NCBI RefSeq assembly: GCF_014217605.1
Contig: NZ_CP043639.1
Location: 248,001 to 312,000 of the forward strand
DNA length: 64,000 nucleotides
DNA from: Sphingomonas sp. NBWT7
Lineage (GTDB): Bacteria; Pseudomonadota; Alphaproteobacteria; Sphingomonadales; Sphingomonadaceae
Direction: 5' to 3'
Both the position numbers and the translations under genes were made by a program. Shown here piece by piece: positions 9,292 to 19,262 of this stretch. The notes under the pieces are model-generated. The model was not told where the DNA came from. It did not search any database and worked only from the letters and a program-made list of their open reading frames with translations. Positions within the stretch are counted from its first letter, which is position 1. Each line of letters starts with the position of its first letter.

Positions 9292-12123
9292 ATGCGCCAG
9301 CGCTCCGCCTACGCAGCCCTTCTCCTCGTGACCACTGGCATGGTCGCGCCCGCCGCGCTGGCGCAGGTCGCGCCCTCGACCGGCGCGCCGTCCTCCAGCG
9401 CGCCCGCCGGTCCGCCGTCGACCAGCACGATGGCGACCGGCGTCGACCCGTCGAACCCGCAAGCCACCCCCGCGGCGGACGGCCAGGCGGCTGGCGAGCA
9501 GCAGGCGGCGGAGGTCTCCGCGCCCGGCGTCGACACCGGATCGGGCGACGACATCGTCGTCGTCGGTCGCAACATCCCCAACACCGTGCGCTCGACCGCG
9601 CAGGTCATCAACGTCCTCTCCGCGGCGGATATCGCGCGTACCGGCGAGGGCGACATCGCGGGCGCGCTGACCCGAGTCACCGGCCTGTCGGTGGTCGGCA
9701 ACGGCTATGTCTTCGTGCGCGGGCTCGGCGATCGCTACTCGTCGGCGCTGCTCAACGGTTCGCCGCTGCCGAGCCCCGAGCCGCTGCGCCGCACCGTGCC
9801 GCTCGACATCTTCCCGACGTCGATCGTCGGCTCGGCGCTGGTGCAGAAGACCTATTCGGTGAACTACCCCGGTGAGTTCGGCGGCGGCGTCATCAACCTC
9901 ACTACCAAGGCGCTGCCGGACGAAAATTTCGTCACGATCGGTGCGTCGGGCGCGCTTGATACGCAGACGACGGCGAAGCTCGGCTACACCTATTACGGAT
10001 CGAAGACCGACTGGCTCGGCTATGATTCGGGCGAGCGCGACGTGCCCGATTTTATCCGCGCGGCGCCCAACGGCACCGGCGTGATCCCGGCGGCGCAGGT
10101 TGCGCAGCTCTCCAACGCGCGCACCACCTTGCTTCAGCGCAACACCGATATCCCCGCCAACTGGTCGGGCGACATTAACATCGGCCTCGTCGGCGAGCTC
10201 GGCGCCGGCCGGATCGGCATGATCGCGACGGGCAGCGTCGCCAACACGTGGCGCACGCGCGCAACGACGCAGCAGGATACCGTCAGCGCCGACGGATCGC
10301 TGCGCAATGATTTCTCGACCGTCATCACCGACAATCGCGCGGTGGTGAACGGCCTGCTCGGCTTCGGCTACGAATTCGACGAGAACCGCATCCGCTGGAC
10401 CAACGTCTACATCCACGACACGCTGAAGCAGGGCCGCGCCTCGGCCGCCACGGTGTACAACAATTCGTCGGGCAACCCGATCTTCCAGCAGAACACCAAC
10501 TGGTTCGAACGCCAGCTGATCGAGAGCCAGCTGGTCGGCGAGTTCAAGCCGATCGACGACCTGTCGATCGACGTGCGCGGCGCCTATGCCAATTCGAAGC
10601 GCAATTCGCCGTACGAGCGGCAGTTCATCTACACCTGCAACACCAATCTCAACGTCCGCGTCAACGATCCGGTGGCGGGCGAGGGCGTCGCATGCCCCGG
10701 CGTGTGGCAGGCGACCAACGCCTTCGATCGCTTCGCGACGGTGGTGTTCAGCGAACTGAAGGAGGACCTTTACTCGGGCCAGGCCGACGTCACCTACAAA
10801 TTGTCGACCGAACGGCCGTTCACGCTGTCGGGCGGCTATTACTATTCGCAGAACGAGCGTAGCTCGATCCGCCTGCCGTTCACCTTCCAGACCGCGACGG
10901 GCGGGGCGATCCCCTTCCCGTGCAACCTGTTCCGCCCCGATTACCTGCTCTCGCCCGACGTACTCAGCGGCTGCCCGGTCGCGACCACCGGCACGCCGGC
11001 GGACAATGCGGTGCAGCTGCGCTTCGACTCCGGCCTTAACGGCTCGTTCGCTTATGACGCGAGCCTCAAGATCCACGCCGGCTACGTCCAGGCGGAAGCC
11101 GAAGCGATCGACGGGATCCGCGCGATCTTCGGCGTCCGCTACGAGACCGCGAAACAGTCGGTGACGCCGATCGGTGCGTTGTCGACGCGGCTCAACAACG
11201 ACTATTGGCTACCGGCGGCAACGCTGACGTGGAACTTCGCGCCCGACATGCAGCTGCGCCTTGCCGCCGCCAAGACGATCGCACGCCCGCAATTCCGCGA
11301 GCTCGCGCCACAGGCGTTCCGCGATTTCGAATCGGATCGCCTGTTCTTCGGCAACCCCAATTTGCGCGATTCGGAGCTCTACAATCTTGAGGCGCGCTAC
11401 GAGTGGTTCTTCGACCGTGACCAACGGCTTACCGCGGCGGGCTTCTACAAGCGGATCGATCGCCCGATCGAGCAGGTCGGCTTCTACCCGACGCCCGACG
11501 CGCGGCTGCAGACGGGCTTCACGTATCTGCCCAAGGCGACGCTGTACGGCGGCGAGATCGAGGTGCAGAAATACCTGCCGCTCGACTTCATCTCCGACGA
11601 GATGGCCGGCAAGCGCCTCGTCTTCGTCGGCAACTATACCTACACCCAGTCGCAGATCACCGCGAATGCGAGCTGCGTGCCGAGCGTTCTCGGCGTGACG
11701 CTCGGCGGCTGCCCCGCGGGCTTTGCCCCCGCCAACCTCCAGTTCCGCGACGGCGCGCCGCTCACTGGCCAGTCGGATCACCTCGTCAACGTCCAGCTCG
11801 GCTACGAGGACAAGGAAAATGCGACGCAGGCGACGCTGCTGTTCAACTACGCCAGCGAGCGCGTGACGAACCGCGGCCCGTCGCTGCTCACCGGCGTCGG
11901 CTTCCAGCCCGACATCATCGAGAAGCCCGGCATCCGCGTCGACTTCGTCGCGCGCCAGACGGTCGACTTCCTCGGCACGCGCGTCGAGCTGAAGGGCGAG
12001 GCGCGCAACCTCACCGGCACCAAATATCAGGAGCGCCAGACGTTCGACGATGGGCGGCAGGTGTTCATCAACCGCTTCGAACAGGGGCGGCTCTACACGC
12101 TCGGCGCCAGCATCACCTTCTGA
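9292..12123 (+). CDS. TonB-dependent outer-membrane receptor
   Basis: A 943-residue outer-membrane transporter. Starting at 9292 gives MRQRSAYAALLLV and a signal peptide ending near ALAQ; the frame is open to 9244 but that start would put 16 extra residues before the signal. A low-complexity linker leads to the TonB-box-like stretch DDIVVVGRN, then the plug (TAQVINVLSAADIA, FVRGLGDRYSS) and a long beta-barrel ending in a terminal aromatic strand (LYTLGASITF). The plug type FVRGLGDRYSS is the one often paired with large surface lipoproteins, and one lies directly upstream. The substrate is unknown. Confidence 0.9.
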   Translation: MRQRSAYAALLLVTTGMVAPAALAQVAPSTGAPSSSAPAGPPSTSTMATGVDPSNPQATPAADGQAAGEQQAAEVSAPGVDTGSGDDIVVVGRNIPNTVRSTAQVINVLSAADIARTGEGDIAGALTRVTGLSVVGNGYVFVRGLGDRYSSALLNGSPLPSPEPLRRTVPLDIFPTSIVGSALVQKTYSVNYPGEFGGGVINLTTKALPDENFVTIGASGALDTQTTAKLGYTYYGSKTDWLGYDSGERDVPDFIRAAPNGTGVIPAAQVAQLSNARTTLLQRNTDIPANWSGDINIGLVGELGAGRIGMIATGSVANTWRTRATTQQDTVSADGSLRNDFSTVITDNRAVVNGLLGFGYEFDENRIRWTNVYIHDTLKQGRASAATVYNNSSGNPIFQQNTNWFERQLIESQLVGEFKPIDDLSIDVRGAYANSKRNSPYERQFIYTCNTNLNVRVNDPVAGEGVACPGVWQATNAFDRFATVVFSELKEDLYSGQADVTYKLSTERPFTLSGGYYYSQNERSSIRLPFTFQTATGGAIPFPCNLFRPDYLLSPDVLSGCPVATTGTPADNAVQLRFDSGLNGSFAYDASLKIHAGYVQAEAEAIDGIRAIFGVRYETAKQSVTPIGALSTRLNNDYWLPAATLTWNFAPDMQLRLAAAKTIARPQFRELAPQAFRDFESDRLFFGNPNLRDSELYNLEARYEWFFDRDQRLTAAGFYKRIDRPIEQVGFYPTPDARLQTGFTYLPKATLYGGEIEVQKYLPLDFISDEMAGKRLVFVGNYTYTQSQITANASCVPSVLGVTLGGCPAGFAPANLQFRDGAPLTGQSDHLVNVQLGYEDKENATQATLLFNYASERVTNRGPSLLTGVGFQPDIIEKPGIRVDFVARQTVDFLGTRVELKGEARNLTGTKYQERQTFDDGRQVFINRFEQGRLYTLGASITF

Positions 12124-12863
12124 TCGGAGCCGGCTGACAGTGAAGGGGCCGCGGGCGCATCGGACGCCCGTGGCCCCTTCGCGCGTAGTGTCACCCCCCG
12201 CGGGCGCTCGCGAAACCATTTGGTGATGACGTATTTGGTCCCGGCGCGCACTTTCATGCCGTGGTGTATCGTCGCGGGGTTGAGCGAGCGGTCGGGGCGC
12301 CGGTTGTTCCATGCGACGAGCTTGCCCGTCTCCGGCTGGATCGTCTTGTCGACCGCCTTGAACCGCGTCGCGCCGCCGGCGTCGGGTTCGTTGAGGTAGA
12401 TCATTACCGTCCAGGTGCGGTTGCCCGCGACGTCGCAGTAACGATGATAGTCGATGCCGTTGGGCTCGAAATAGTCGGTATGCGCCTTGAACTCCTGCCC
12501 CACGGCGTAGCGCTGCCCCTGCAGCGGCTCGCCGTAGGTCGGCGCGATCCCGGTCGCCGCGCCGATCGCCGCCTCGACGCGCTGTACGAGAGGTTCGGCC
12601 TCGTCGAGATCGCACGTCTCGCTCGTCCGGAACGCCGCGTCGCCGTTCGCGTCGGAGATCGTCGAGGGGCGGCGGTTGGCGTCGATCAGCGCGATCAGCC
12701 CGGCGCACGTCGCCCCGTCGAGGAAGCCACGCTTCAGGAACAGCGTCAGCTTGGCGCTAGGCACGCGCTGCACGCCGGGCAGCCGCGCCAGCCGTGCCGC
12801 AGTGGCAGCGCCGTCCAGGCCCGATGCGGCGGCGGCCAGGTCGTCATGATCCATGACAGTCAT
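12093..12863 (-). CDS. 2-oxoglutarate/Fe(II) oxygenase, prolyl 4-hydroxylase type
   Basis: A 256-residue cytoplasmic enzyme predicted to hydroxylate a protein or amino acid using 2-oxoglutarate, O2 and Fe(II). The metal triad is visible as His128 and Asp130 (HTDYFEPN) and His200 (ATIHHG), with Lys210 ten residues on as the 2-oxoglutarate anchor. The core ends near TKWFRER. The remaining tail of about 35 residues is unlike the family and is encoded across a terminator hairpin, so it may be poorly conserved. ATG at 12863 and 12854 are both usable. It is divergent from gspC and may modify a secreted or pilus-related protein, but nothing in the sequence shows the target. Confidence 0.82.
   Translation of the reverse strand: MTVMDHDDLAAAASGLDGAATAARLARLPGVQRVPSAKLTLFLKRGFLDGATCAGLIALIDANRRPSTISDANGDAAFRTSETCDLDEAEPLVQRVEAAIGAATGIAPTYGEPLQGQRYAVGQEFKAHTDYFEPNGIDYHRYCDVAGNRTWTVMIYLNEPDAGGATRFKAVDKTIQPETGKLVAWNNRRPDRSLNPATIHHGMKVRAGTKYVITKWFRERPRGVTLRAKGPRASDAPAAPSLSAGSDQKVMLAPSV
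12142..12180. terminator. Bidirectional hairpin between the receptor and the oxygenase
   Basis: A 16-bp stem, GAAGGGGCCGCGGGCG paired with CGCCCGTGGCCCCTTC with one G-T pair and a 7-base loop, lies 18 bases after the TonB receptor stop. It also sits inside the 3' end of the convergent oxygenase reading frame. There is no long T run. Confidence 0.6.
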
Positions 12864-12970
12864 TTAGCCAATTGCGGCGCTGGCCCGCCAGCCCGCGAAA
12901 TATTACACAGCGCTGCAATGCGGCTGTAACATCGCGGCCATAGCCGCAGCGGCGGGGTTTGGGCAGGCTG

Positions 12971-13801
12971 ATGCGTTTGAGTTTCGACGCCCGTGCGCGG
13001 GCGATCCTGCGGCGGGTCCCCGTCGTCAACGTTTACTCGCTCGCGGAGTTGGCGCTGCTCGGCGTCCTCGCGGTGCAGACCGCACGGCTGGTGTGGACGG
13101 TGGTGACGCCGGTGTCGCCGCTCGGCGAGTGGCGCCCGGCCGGCCTTACCGTGCCGGCGGCGCCCGGCGACGTGCTGCGCGGCTTCGACCCCTTTTATCG
13201 CATCGGCGGCGTCCAGGCGGGCCCCGCCGTCGTAACGTCGTTGCAGCTCAAGCTGTTCGGCACGCGGATCGACGAGGCGATGGGGCGCGGCTCGGCGATC
13301 CTCGCCGGGCCCGACGGGGTGCAGAAAAGCGTGGCGATTGGAGAAGAGATCATTCCTGGCGTGGTGCTGAGGGCGGTGGCGTTCGACCACGTCACGATCG
13401 AGCGCGGCGGCGCACGCGAGGATCTGTTCCTCGACCAGTCGGGCGGCAATGCCGCGATCGGCGCTCCCGCAAGCGGGGACGCGACGTTGGCGGCGACGCC
13501 GGCGGCACCTGGCGGCGGGATAACCGTCGATCAGTTCCAGAGCGACGTCGGCTTCGTGCCACGAATCGAGGGCGGGCGGATCAGCGGGCTCGTCGTCCGG
13601 TCGCAGGGCAGCGGCGCCGCGTTTCGCGCCGCGGGCCTGCGCGACGGCGATGTCGTGACGCAGCTCGCCGGTCGTCCGGTGTCTGGGGCGGGGGATATCG
13701 ATCGCATCGCCGCGCAATTCGCCGGCGGCGGCAGCCTCGCGCTGACGGTCGACCGCGGCGGCCAGCCGGTGTCGCTCAGCGTTCAGGTCGCCGGTCGATG
13801 A
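12971..13801 (+). CDS. gspC: Type II secretion inner-membrane protein GspC
   Basis: A 276-residue bitopic inner-membrane protein that links the inner-membrane platform to the GspD secretin. It has a short cytoplasmic N-terminus, a transmembrane helix near residues 20-40 (LAELALLGVLAVQTARLVW), a periplasmic homology region, and a C-terminal PDZ-like domain (about 185-270, SGLVVRSQGSGAAFRAAGL). ATG 12971 is preferred to an in-frame TTG 12 bases upstream. It is the first gene of a twelve-gene operon and its stop overlaps the gspD start (ATGA). Confidence 0.92.
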   Translation: MRLSFDARARAILRRVPVVNVYSLAELALLGVLAVQTARLVWTVVTPVSPLGEWRPAGLTVPAAPGDVLRGFDPFYRIGGVQAGPAVVTSLQLKLFGTRIDEAMGRGSAILAGPDGVQKSVAIGEEIIPGVVLRAVAFDHVTIERGGAREDLFLDQSGGNAAIGAPASGDATLAATPAAPGGGITVDQFQSDVGFVPRIEGGRISGLVVRSQGSGAAFRAAGLRDGDVVTQLAGRPVSGAGDIDRIAAQFAGGGSLALTVDRGGQPVSLSVQVAGR

Positions 13802-15984
13802 AGCGCTGGCTGCTCGCGCCGGCTCTGGCGGCGGCGCTGATCACGCAGGCAGGGGCGCAGACGACGCTCAACGTGCGCGACGCCGATATCCGCGCCTTCA
13901 TCGCCGATGCCGCCAAGGTGACGGGGCGCACCTTCATCATCGACGGGCGCGTGCAGGGCAAGGTGACGGTCGTCACCGATCGCCCGCTCAGCCGCTCCGA
14001 ATATTTCGAGGTCTTCCTCTCCACGCTGCGCGCCAACGGGCTCGTCACCGTGCCGACCGCCAACGGCGCGCTGCGCGTCCAACCGATCGAGAACGCCGCC
14101 GCGCAGCCCGGCCGCGTCGGCGCCGCGGGCGCTGCGCGCAATCAATTCGTGACCGAGATCATCCGCCTGCGCGCGATCGACGCACAATCGGCGGTCGATA
14201 CCGTGCGGCCGCTCGTCTCGGCGCAGGGGTCGGTCAGCGCCAACCGTGCGGGCAGCTCGATCGTCATCGCCGATTTTGCCGACAACGTGCGCCGCGTGCG
14301 CGAGGTGCTGCGCCGGATTGACACCGACAATGCATCGACCCGCGTCGTCGCGCTGCGCAACGCCGGCGCGCGCGACATCGCCACCGCGCTGCAGGGCCTC
14401 GTCGGCACACCCGCGCAGGGGCAGGGGCAGGCGACAAGCGTCGTCGCGGTCGAGGGCGCCAATTCGGTCGCGCTGCGCGGCGATCCGTCGACCGTCGCAC
14501 GGCTCGCGCAGGTCGCGCTCGATCTTGATCAGAAGGCCAAGAGCGGCACCGAGATCCGCGTCGTCTTCCTCGAACATGCCGATGCGGCTCAGCTGCTTCC
14601 CGTGCTCCAGCAGCTCGTCGGCCAGACGCCCGATTCGATTCCGCAGAACCAGCTCAGCCAGTCGAACTTCGGCGCCAGCAGCAACGGCACCGGTGGCGGG
14701 CAGCCGACGGTCAACACCGCCGGACAGGCGCAGAGCCAGAGCGCGCCCGGCGGCGGCGCGAGCGGGCAGGCGGCGGTGCAGGCGCAGGGCGGCCGCGCGC
14801 CGGCGGTCGTCACGCGTTTCGTCGGCGCCAATGCGATCGTCATCGCCGCGCCCGCCGATATCCAGCGCCAGCTATCCGAAGTGGTGCGCCAGCTCGATAC
14901 GCGGCGCGAGCAGGTGCTGGTCGAGGCGATCGTCGCCGAAGTTTCGGATCAGACGGCGAGCCGGCTCGGCTTCCAGTTCCTGCTCGGCAGCCTGTCAGGC
15001 GGGGCGTTCGGCGCGACGAGCTTCTCGAACTCGGCGCCTAACCTGCTGACGATCGCCGGCGCGATCGGCGCGCGAGAGATCGGCGGCACGACGACGACGG
15101 TGGTCGCTGCGGACGGCACGCGCACGACCACCAATACCGGTAACACCGCCAGCGACGCGCTCGCGCAACAGGCGATCAATTCGATCCTGGGCGCGAGCGG
15201 CGGTTTCGGCGGCTTCGGCGGGACGATCGGCGACACGATTTTTGGCACAATCATCAACGCGGTGAAGAGCGACACGACGTCGAACCTGCTCCAGGCGCCG
15301 AGCCTAATCACGCTCGACAATCAGGAAGCGCGCATTCTCGTCGGCCAGGAGATCCCGATCACCACCGGCCAGGCGCTCAGCCAGAATTTTGACAACGCCT
15401 TTCGCACGGTCCAGCGCGAGAATGTCGGCATCCAGCTAGAGGTGCGTCCGCAGGTGAATTCGTCCGGCTCGATCAAGCTCTTCCTGCATCAGCAGGTCAG
15501 TTCGATTGCAGGCCCGGTATCGAACGACAATTCCGACCTCATCCTCAACAAGCGCGAGGTCGAGACGACGCTGACCGTCGATGATGGTCAGATCGCGATC
15601 ATCGGCGGCCTTCTCTCGGACGACGAACGCCGCACGCTCGAAAAGCTGCCGCTGCTCGGCGACATTCCGGTGATCGGCAATCTCTTCCGTTCGAAGGCGC
15701 GGCAACGCACCAAGACCAACCTCATGGTCTTCATCCGCCCGACGATCCTGCGTTCCGCCGAGGACAACCGACGCGTCACCGAACAGCGCTACGGTTATCT
15801 GCGCCTTCAGCAGGGCCAACAGGAACCGACCCGCGAGCCGTCGATCGACGAACTGGTGCGTGATTACATGGGTGCCGCCGCCCCGATTCCGTCGGCGCCG
15901 ATCCCCGGCAATATCGAGGACCCCCGCGTCAACGTGCCCGTCCAGCGCAACTCTACCGTCACCATCAAGCGCCGCGACAAATGA
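13798..15984 (+). CDS. gspD: Type II secretion outer-membrane secretin GspD
   Basis: A 728-residue secretin that forms the outer-membrane channel. The start at 13798 gives a clean signal peptide, MKRWLLAPALAAALITQAGAQ. Next come the N0-N3 periplasmic domains (about 22-340), with a Gln/Gly/Ser-rich insertion in N3, and then the secretin core with the conserved region TTGQALSQNFDN and the VPLLGDIPVIGNLF-like motif (here LPLLGDIPVIGNLF). The C-terminus is an S-domain-like tail. It overlaps gspC by 4 bases and gspE by 4 bases, so translation is probably coupled. Confidence 0.97.
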   Translation: MKRWLLAPALAAALITQAGAQTTLNVRDADIRAFIADAAKVTGRTFIIDGRVQGKVTVVTDRPLSRSEYFEVFLSTLRANGLVTVPTANGALRVQPIENAAAQPGRVGAAGAARNQFVTEIIRLRAIDAQSAVDTVRPLVSAQGSVSANRAGSSIVIADFADNVRRVREVLRRIDTDNASTRVVALRNAGARDIATALQGLVGTPAQGQGQATSVVAVEGANSVALRGDPSTVARLAQVALDLDQKAKSGTEIRVVFLEHADAAQLLPVLQQLVGQTPDSIPQNQLSQSNFGASSNGTGGGQPTVNTAGQAQSQSAPGGGASGQAAVQAQGGRAPAVVTRFVGANAIVIAAPADIQRQLSEVVRQLDTRREQVLVEAIVAEVSDQTASRLGFQFLLGSLSGGAFGATSFSNSAPNLLTIAGAIGAREIGGTTTTVVAADGTRTTTNTGNTASDALAQQAINSILGASGGFGGFGGTIGDTIFGTIINAVKSDTTSNLLQAPSLITLDNQEARILVGQEIPITTGQALSQNFDNAFRTVQRENVGIQLEVRPQVNSSGSIKLFLHQQVSSIAGPVSNDNSDLILNKREVETTLTVDDGQIAIIGGLLSDDERRTLEKLPLLGDIPVIGNLFRSKARQRTKTNLMVFIRPTILRSAEDNRRVTEQRYGYLRLQQGQQEPTREPSIDELVRDYMGAAAPIPSAPIPGNIEDPRVNVPVQRNSTVTIKRRDK

Positions 15985-17591
15985 TCAAGACCGGGCGCGA
16001 CCTCGACGATCCGCAGCCCGATCTGCTCGGCGCACGCGACGAGCATGAGCGCGTCGAAATCGCCGCGGTCGACGCGCGTGCCGAGCCCGTTGGGCCGGCA
16101 CTCCTGCTGGCGACCGAGGCGGCGCCGATCGTCGCTTTGCCCTACGCCTTCGCGCGCAAGTTCGGCGTGACGCTCAATGGCGAGGCGGTGGCGCTGCGCG
16201 AGGGTGCCGATCCGCGCGCGCTGATCGAGGTGCGCCGTGTGCTCGGTCGCCCGTTCGACATCACCGTGCTCGAACCGGCAGCGTTCGATCGGCTGCTCGG
16301 CGACAATTACGCGATGGACGGGCAGGCGACCGCGCTCGCTGCCGTGGGCATGGGCGACGAGCTCGACTTGCTCGCGGACGGCATCCCGACGGCCGAGGAC
16401 CTGCTCGATACCGCCGACGATGCGCCAGCGATCCGGCTCATCAACGGCGTCATCGCCGATGCCGCGCGCAACGGCGTTTCCGACATCCATATAGAGCCTT
16501 ACGAGACGGGGCTCGTCGTGCGTATGAGGATCGACGGCGTGCTGCGGGAGACGCTGCGCATGCCGCCGCACGTGGCGCCCGTTGTGGTCAGCCGCATCAA
16601 GGTGATGGCGCGGCTCGACATCGCCGAGCGGCGCGTGCCCCAGGACGGACGCATGGGGCTGACGCTGGGCGGCAAGCTGCTCGACGTGCGCGTCTCGACG
16701 CTGCCGAGCCGCGCGGGCGAGCGCGTCGTGCTCCGCATCCTCGACAAGGAGAATGCGGGGATCGATCTGTACGCGCTGGGCATGTCGCCGCCGATGTACG
16801 CGATGCTCGAAGGCGCGGTGAACGAGCCCAACGGCATCGTTCTCGTCACCGGCCCGACCGGCAGCGGCAAGACGACGACGCTCTATGCCGCGCTTCGCCT
16901 GCTCAACGACGGCAGCCGCAACATCCTGACGGTCGAGGATCCGGTCGAATATGCCGTCGAAGGCGTCGGCCAGACGCAGGTCAACGCCAAGGTCGGATTG
17001 ACCTTCGCCGCTGGCCTGCGCGCGATCCTGCGGCAGGATCCGGATGTGGTGATGGTCGGCGAGATCCGTGACCGCGAGACGGCGGAGATCGCCGTGCAAG
17101 CGTCGCTGACCGGCCACCTCGTCCTATCCACCGTCCACACCAACGATGCGGTCGGCGCGATCACGCGCATGCGCGACATGAAGGTCGAGCCGTTCCTGCT
17201 CGCCTCGACGCTGCGTGCGGTGATCGCGCAGCGCCTCGTGCGCCGGCTGTGCCCAGCCTGTCGCCGCGCGGTGCCGGCGGGCGAGACCGCCGCGCCGCTG
17301 CTCGGCATCGCCCGCGACGCGATTGTGTACGAGCCGGGCGCATGCGCCGAGTGCAACCAGACGGGGTTCAAGGGCCGCGTCGGCTTGTTCGAGGCGGTGC
17401 GCATCGACGAGACCGTCCGGCGGCTGATCAGCGACGGCGCCGATGAGACCGCGATTGCCGCGCACGCCTTCGCACGAGGCGACACGCTCGCGCTCGCCGC
17501 GCGGCGGATGGTCGAGGACGGCGCGACGACGGCGGGCGAGGCGGTGCGCGTCTCGCGCCGCGATGCCGATGCGGAACCGGTTGGTGGCTGA
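15981..17591 (+). CDS. gspE: Type II secretion ATPase GspE
   Basis: A 536-residue cytoplasmic hexameric ATPase that powers pseudopilus assembly. The N1E-type domain covers about the first 140 residues. The ATPase core has Walker A GPTGSGKT at residues 291-298, the Asp box, the Walker B region DPDVVMVGEIRD and the His box (LSTVHTNDA). A zinc-binding four-cysteine motif follows (CPAC with CAEC). ATG overlaps the gspD stop. Confidence 0.97.
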   Translation: MIKTGRDLDDPQPDLLGARDEHERVEIAAVDARAEPVGPALLLATEAAPIVALPYAFARKFGVTLNGEAVALREGADPRALIEVRRVLGRPFDITVLEPAAFDRLLGDNYAMDGQATALAAVGMGDELDLLADGIPTAEDLLDTADDAPAIRLINGVIADAARNGVSDIHIEPYETGLVVRMRIDGVLRETLRMPPHVAPVVVSRIKVMARLDIAERRVPQDGRMGLTLGGKLLDVRVSTLPSRAGERVVLRILDKENAGIDLYALGMSPPMYAMLEGAVNEPNGIVLVTGPTGSGKTTTLYAALRLLNDGSRNILTVEDPVEYAVEGVGQTQVNAKVGLTFAAGLRAILRQDPDVVMVGEIRDRETAEIAVQASLTGHLVLSTVHTNDAVGAITRMRDMKVEPFLLASTLRAVIAQRLVRRLCPACRRAVPAGETAAPLLGIARDAIVYEPGACAECNQTGFKGRVGLFEAVRIDETVRRLISDGADETAIAAHAFARGDTLALAARRMVEDGATTAGEAVRVSRRDADAEPVGG

Positions 17592-18807
17592 CTTCGACTA
17601 TCTCGCGATCGATACGCGCGGGCAGGAGGCGCGCGGCCATGTTGCCGCGAGCGATATGGCCGCGGCGCGGGCGCTGCTCGACCGCCGCCGGCTGTACGTC
17701 GTCCGCATCGAGCCCGGCAGCGCGCCCGCGGCGCGCGGGCGGCCGCTGTTCGGGCTGCAGCTAGGCCGTGCGCGCATTTCCGCGAAACAGCTGACCCTGT
17801 TCACCCGCCAACTCGCGACGTTGTCGCGCGTGTCGCCGCTCGAGGAATCGCTGCGCACGATCACGCGCCAGACCGAGCAGGAGAAGGTGCGCGCCGTCGT
17901 CCAGACCGTTCACGCCGGGGTGGTAGAGGGGCGACGTCTGGCGGACGCGATGGCGCGCGAGCCAAAGAGCTTCCCGCCGCTGTTTCGCGCGATGGTTGCC
18001 GCAGGCGAGAGCTCGGGCACGCTGCCTGCGATCCTCGAACGACTCTCGATGCTGCTCGAACGGCAGGCAGAAATCCGTGGCAAGCTGTTGACGGCGCTCG
18101 CCTATCCAACGATCCTCGCTGTCGTCGCGCTGGGCGTCGTTGCGGCGCTGATGATCTTCGTCGTACCGCAGGTGGTCGAGCAGTTCGATACCGTCGGCCA
18201 AGCCCTGCCGCTGCTGACGCGCATCGTCATCGGCGTTTCCGACATCCTCGTCGGCTGGTGGTGGCTGATGCTGCTCGTGCTCGGTGCAGCGATCGCCTGC
18301 TTCGTCGTCGCACTGCGCCAACCGCCGATCCGCCTGGCCTTCGACAGTTGGCTGCTGCGCGTGCCGCTGCTCGGGCGACTGCTGCGCGATCTCCACGCCG
18401 CGCGCATGGCGCGCACGCTCGCGACGATGGTGGCGAGCCGTCTGCCGCTGCTGGAAGGCTTGTCGCTGACCGCGGGAACGATCCACAACCGCCGCCTAAA
18501 GCTCGCCTCCGACGAGATTACCACCGCGATCCGCGGTGGCGGCAGCCTGTCGGCGGCGATGCGCCGCACCGGCGTCTTCCCCCCGCTGCTCACTTACCTC
18601 GCTGCGTCGGGCGAGGCGGCGGGGCGGCTCGACGAGATGCTCGAGCGCGCGGCGGATTATCTTGAGCGCGAGTTCGATCGCTTCACCGCTACCGCCATGT
18701 CGCTGCTAGAGCCGGCGATCATCGTGCTGATGGGCGGGATCGTCGCGACGATCGTCCTGTCGATCCTCCTTCCCATCCTGCAGCTCAACACGCTTGCCGG
18801 GCAATGA
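17584..18807 (+). CDS. gspF: Type II secretion inner-membrane platform protein GspF
   Basis: A 407-residue polytopic inner-membrane protein of the GspF/PilC family with two repeated cytoplasmic domains (about 65-190 and 270-390) and hydrophobic helices near 165-195, 215-240 and the C-terminus. The start is taken as GTG 17584, which gives MADFDYLAIDTRG, the usual family N-terminus, and an 8-base overlap with gspE. An in-frame ATG at 17569 or 17563 is the alternative. The reading frame itself is open upstream inside gspE. Confidence 0.94.
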   Translation: MADFDYLAIDTRGQEARGHVAASDMAAARALLDRRRLYVVRIEPGSAPAARGRPLFGLQLGRARISAKQLTLFTRQLATLSRVSPLEESLRTITRQTEQEKVRAVVQTVHAGVVEGRRLADAMAREPKSFPPLFRAMVAAGESSGTLPAILERLSMLLERQAEIRGKLLTALAYPTILAVVALGVVAALMIFVVPQVVEQFDTVGQALPLLTRIVIGVSDILVGWWWLMLLVLGAAIACFVVALRQPPIRLAFDSWLLRVPLLGRLLRDLHAARMARTLATMVASRLPLLEGLSLTAGTIHNRRLKLASDEITTAIRGGGSLSAAMRRTGVFPPLLTYLAASGEAAGRLDEMLERAADYLEREFDRFTATAMSLLEPAIIVLMGGIVATIVLSILLPILQLNTLAGQ

Positions 18808-19256
18808 GAGACATCATGCGTAACCAATTGAAGAACAAGCGACGCAGGAACGGCTTCACCCTCGTTGAGCTGATGGTTGTGATCGTGATCATCGGGCTGC
18901 TGGCGACGATCGTCGCGCTCAACGTGCTGCCCTCGGGCGATACCGCGCGCGTCCAGAAGGCGAAGGCGGATATCGCCACGATTGAGCAAGCGCTGGAAAT
19001 GTACCGGCTGCAGCAGAACAATTACCCGACCACGGCGCAGGGCCTCGCGGCACTGACGACGCCGCCCGCCGGCCTGCCCAACCCAGCGTCGTACCAAGCC
19101 GGCGGCTATATCAAGCGCCTGCCTGAAGATCCGTGGGGCAATGCCTATCTCTACACTTCGCCCGGCAAGCACGGCGCGGCCGACATCTGGACCAACGGCG
19201 CCGACGGCAAGGAAGGCGGCGAGGGCATCGACGCCGATATCGGCTCCTGGCAGTAA
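18804..19256 (+). CDS. gspG: Major type II pseudopilin GspG
   Basis: A 150-residue major pseudopilin. The basic leader ends in the prepilin peptidase site G/FTLVELMVV, with the required Glu at mature position 5 and a hydrophobic helix after it. The C-terminal region (QQNNYPTTAQGLAAL, LPEDPWGNAYLY, ADIWTNGADGKEGGEGIDADIGSW) is the conserved calcium-binding pseudopilin head. The first ATG overlaps the gspF stop; the second ATG at 18816 is also possible. The prepilin peptidase gene (gspO/pilD) is not in the window. Confidence 0.97.
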   Translation: MRDIMRNQLKNKRRRNGFTLVELMVVIVIIGLLATIVALNVLPSGDTARVQKAKADIATIEQALEMYRLQQNNYPTTAQGLAALTTPPAGLPNPASYQAGGYIKRLPEDPWGNAYLYTSPGKHGAADIWTNGADGKEGGEGIDADIGSWQ

Positions 19257-19262
19257 GCCACG

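Noticed and set aside
9178..11076. 632-codon frame antisense to the TonB receptor
   Set aside because: Arg/Ala-rich shadow of a well-supported gene on the plus strand.
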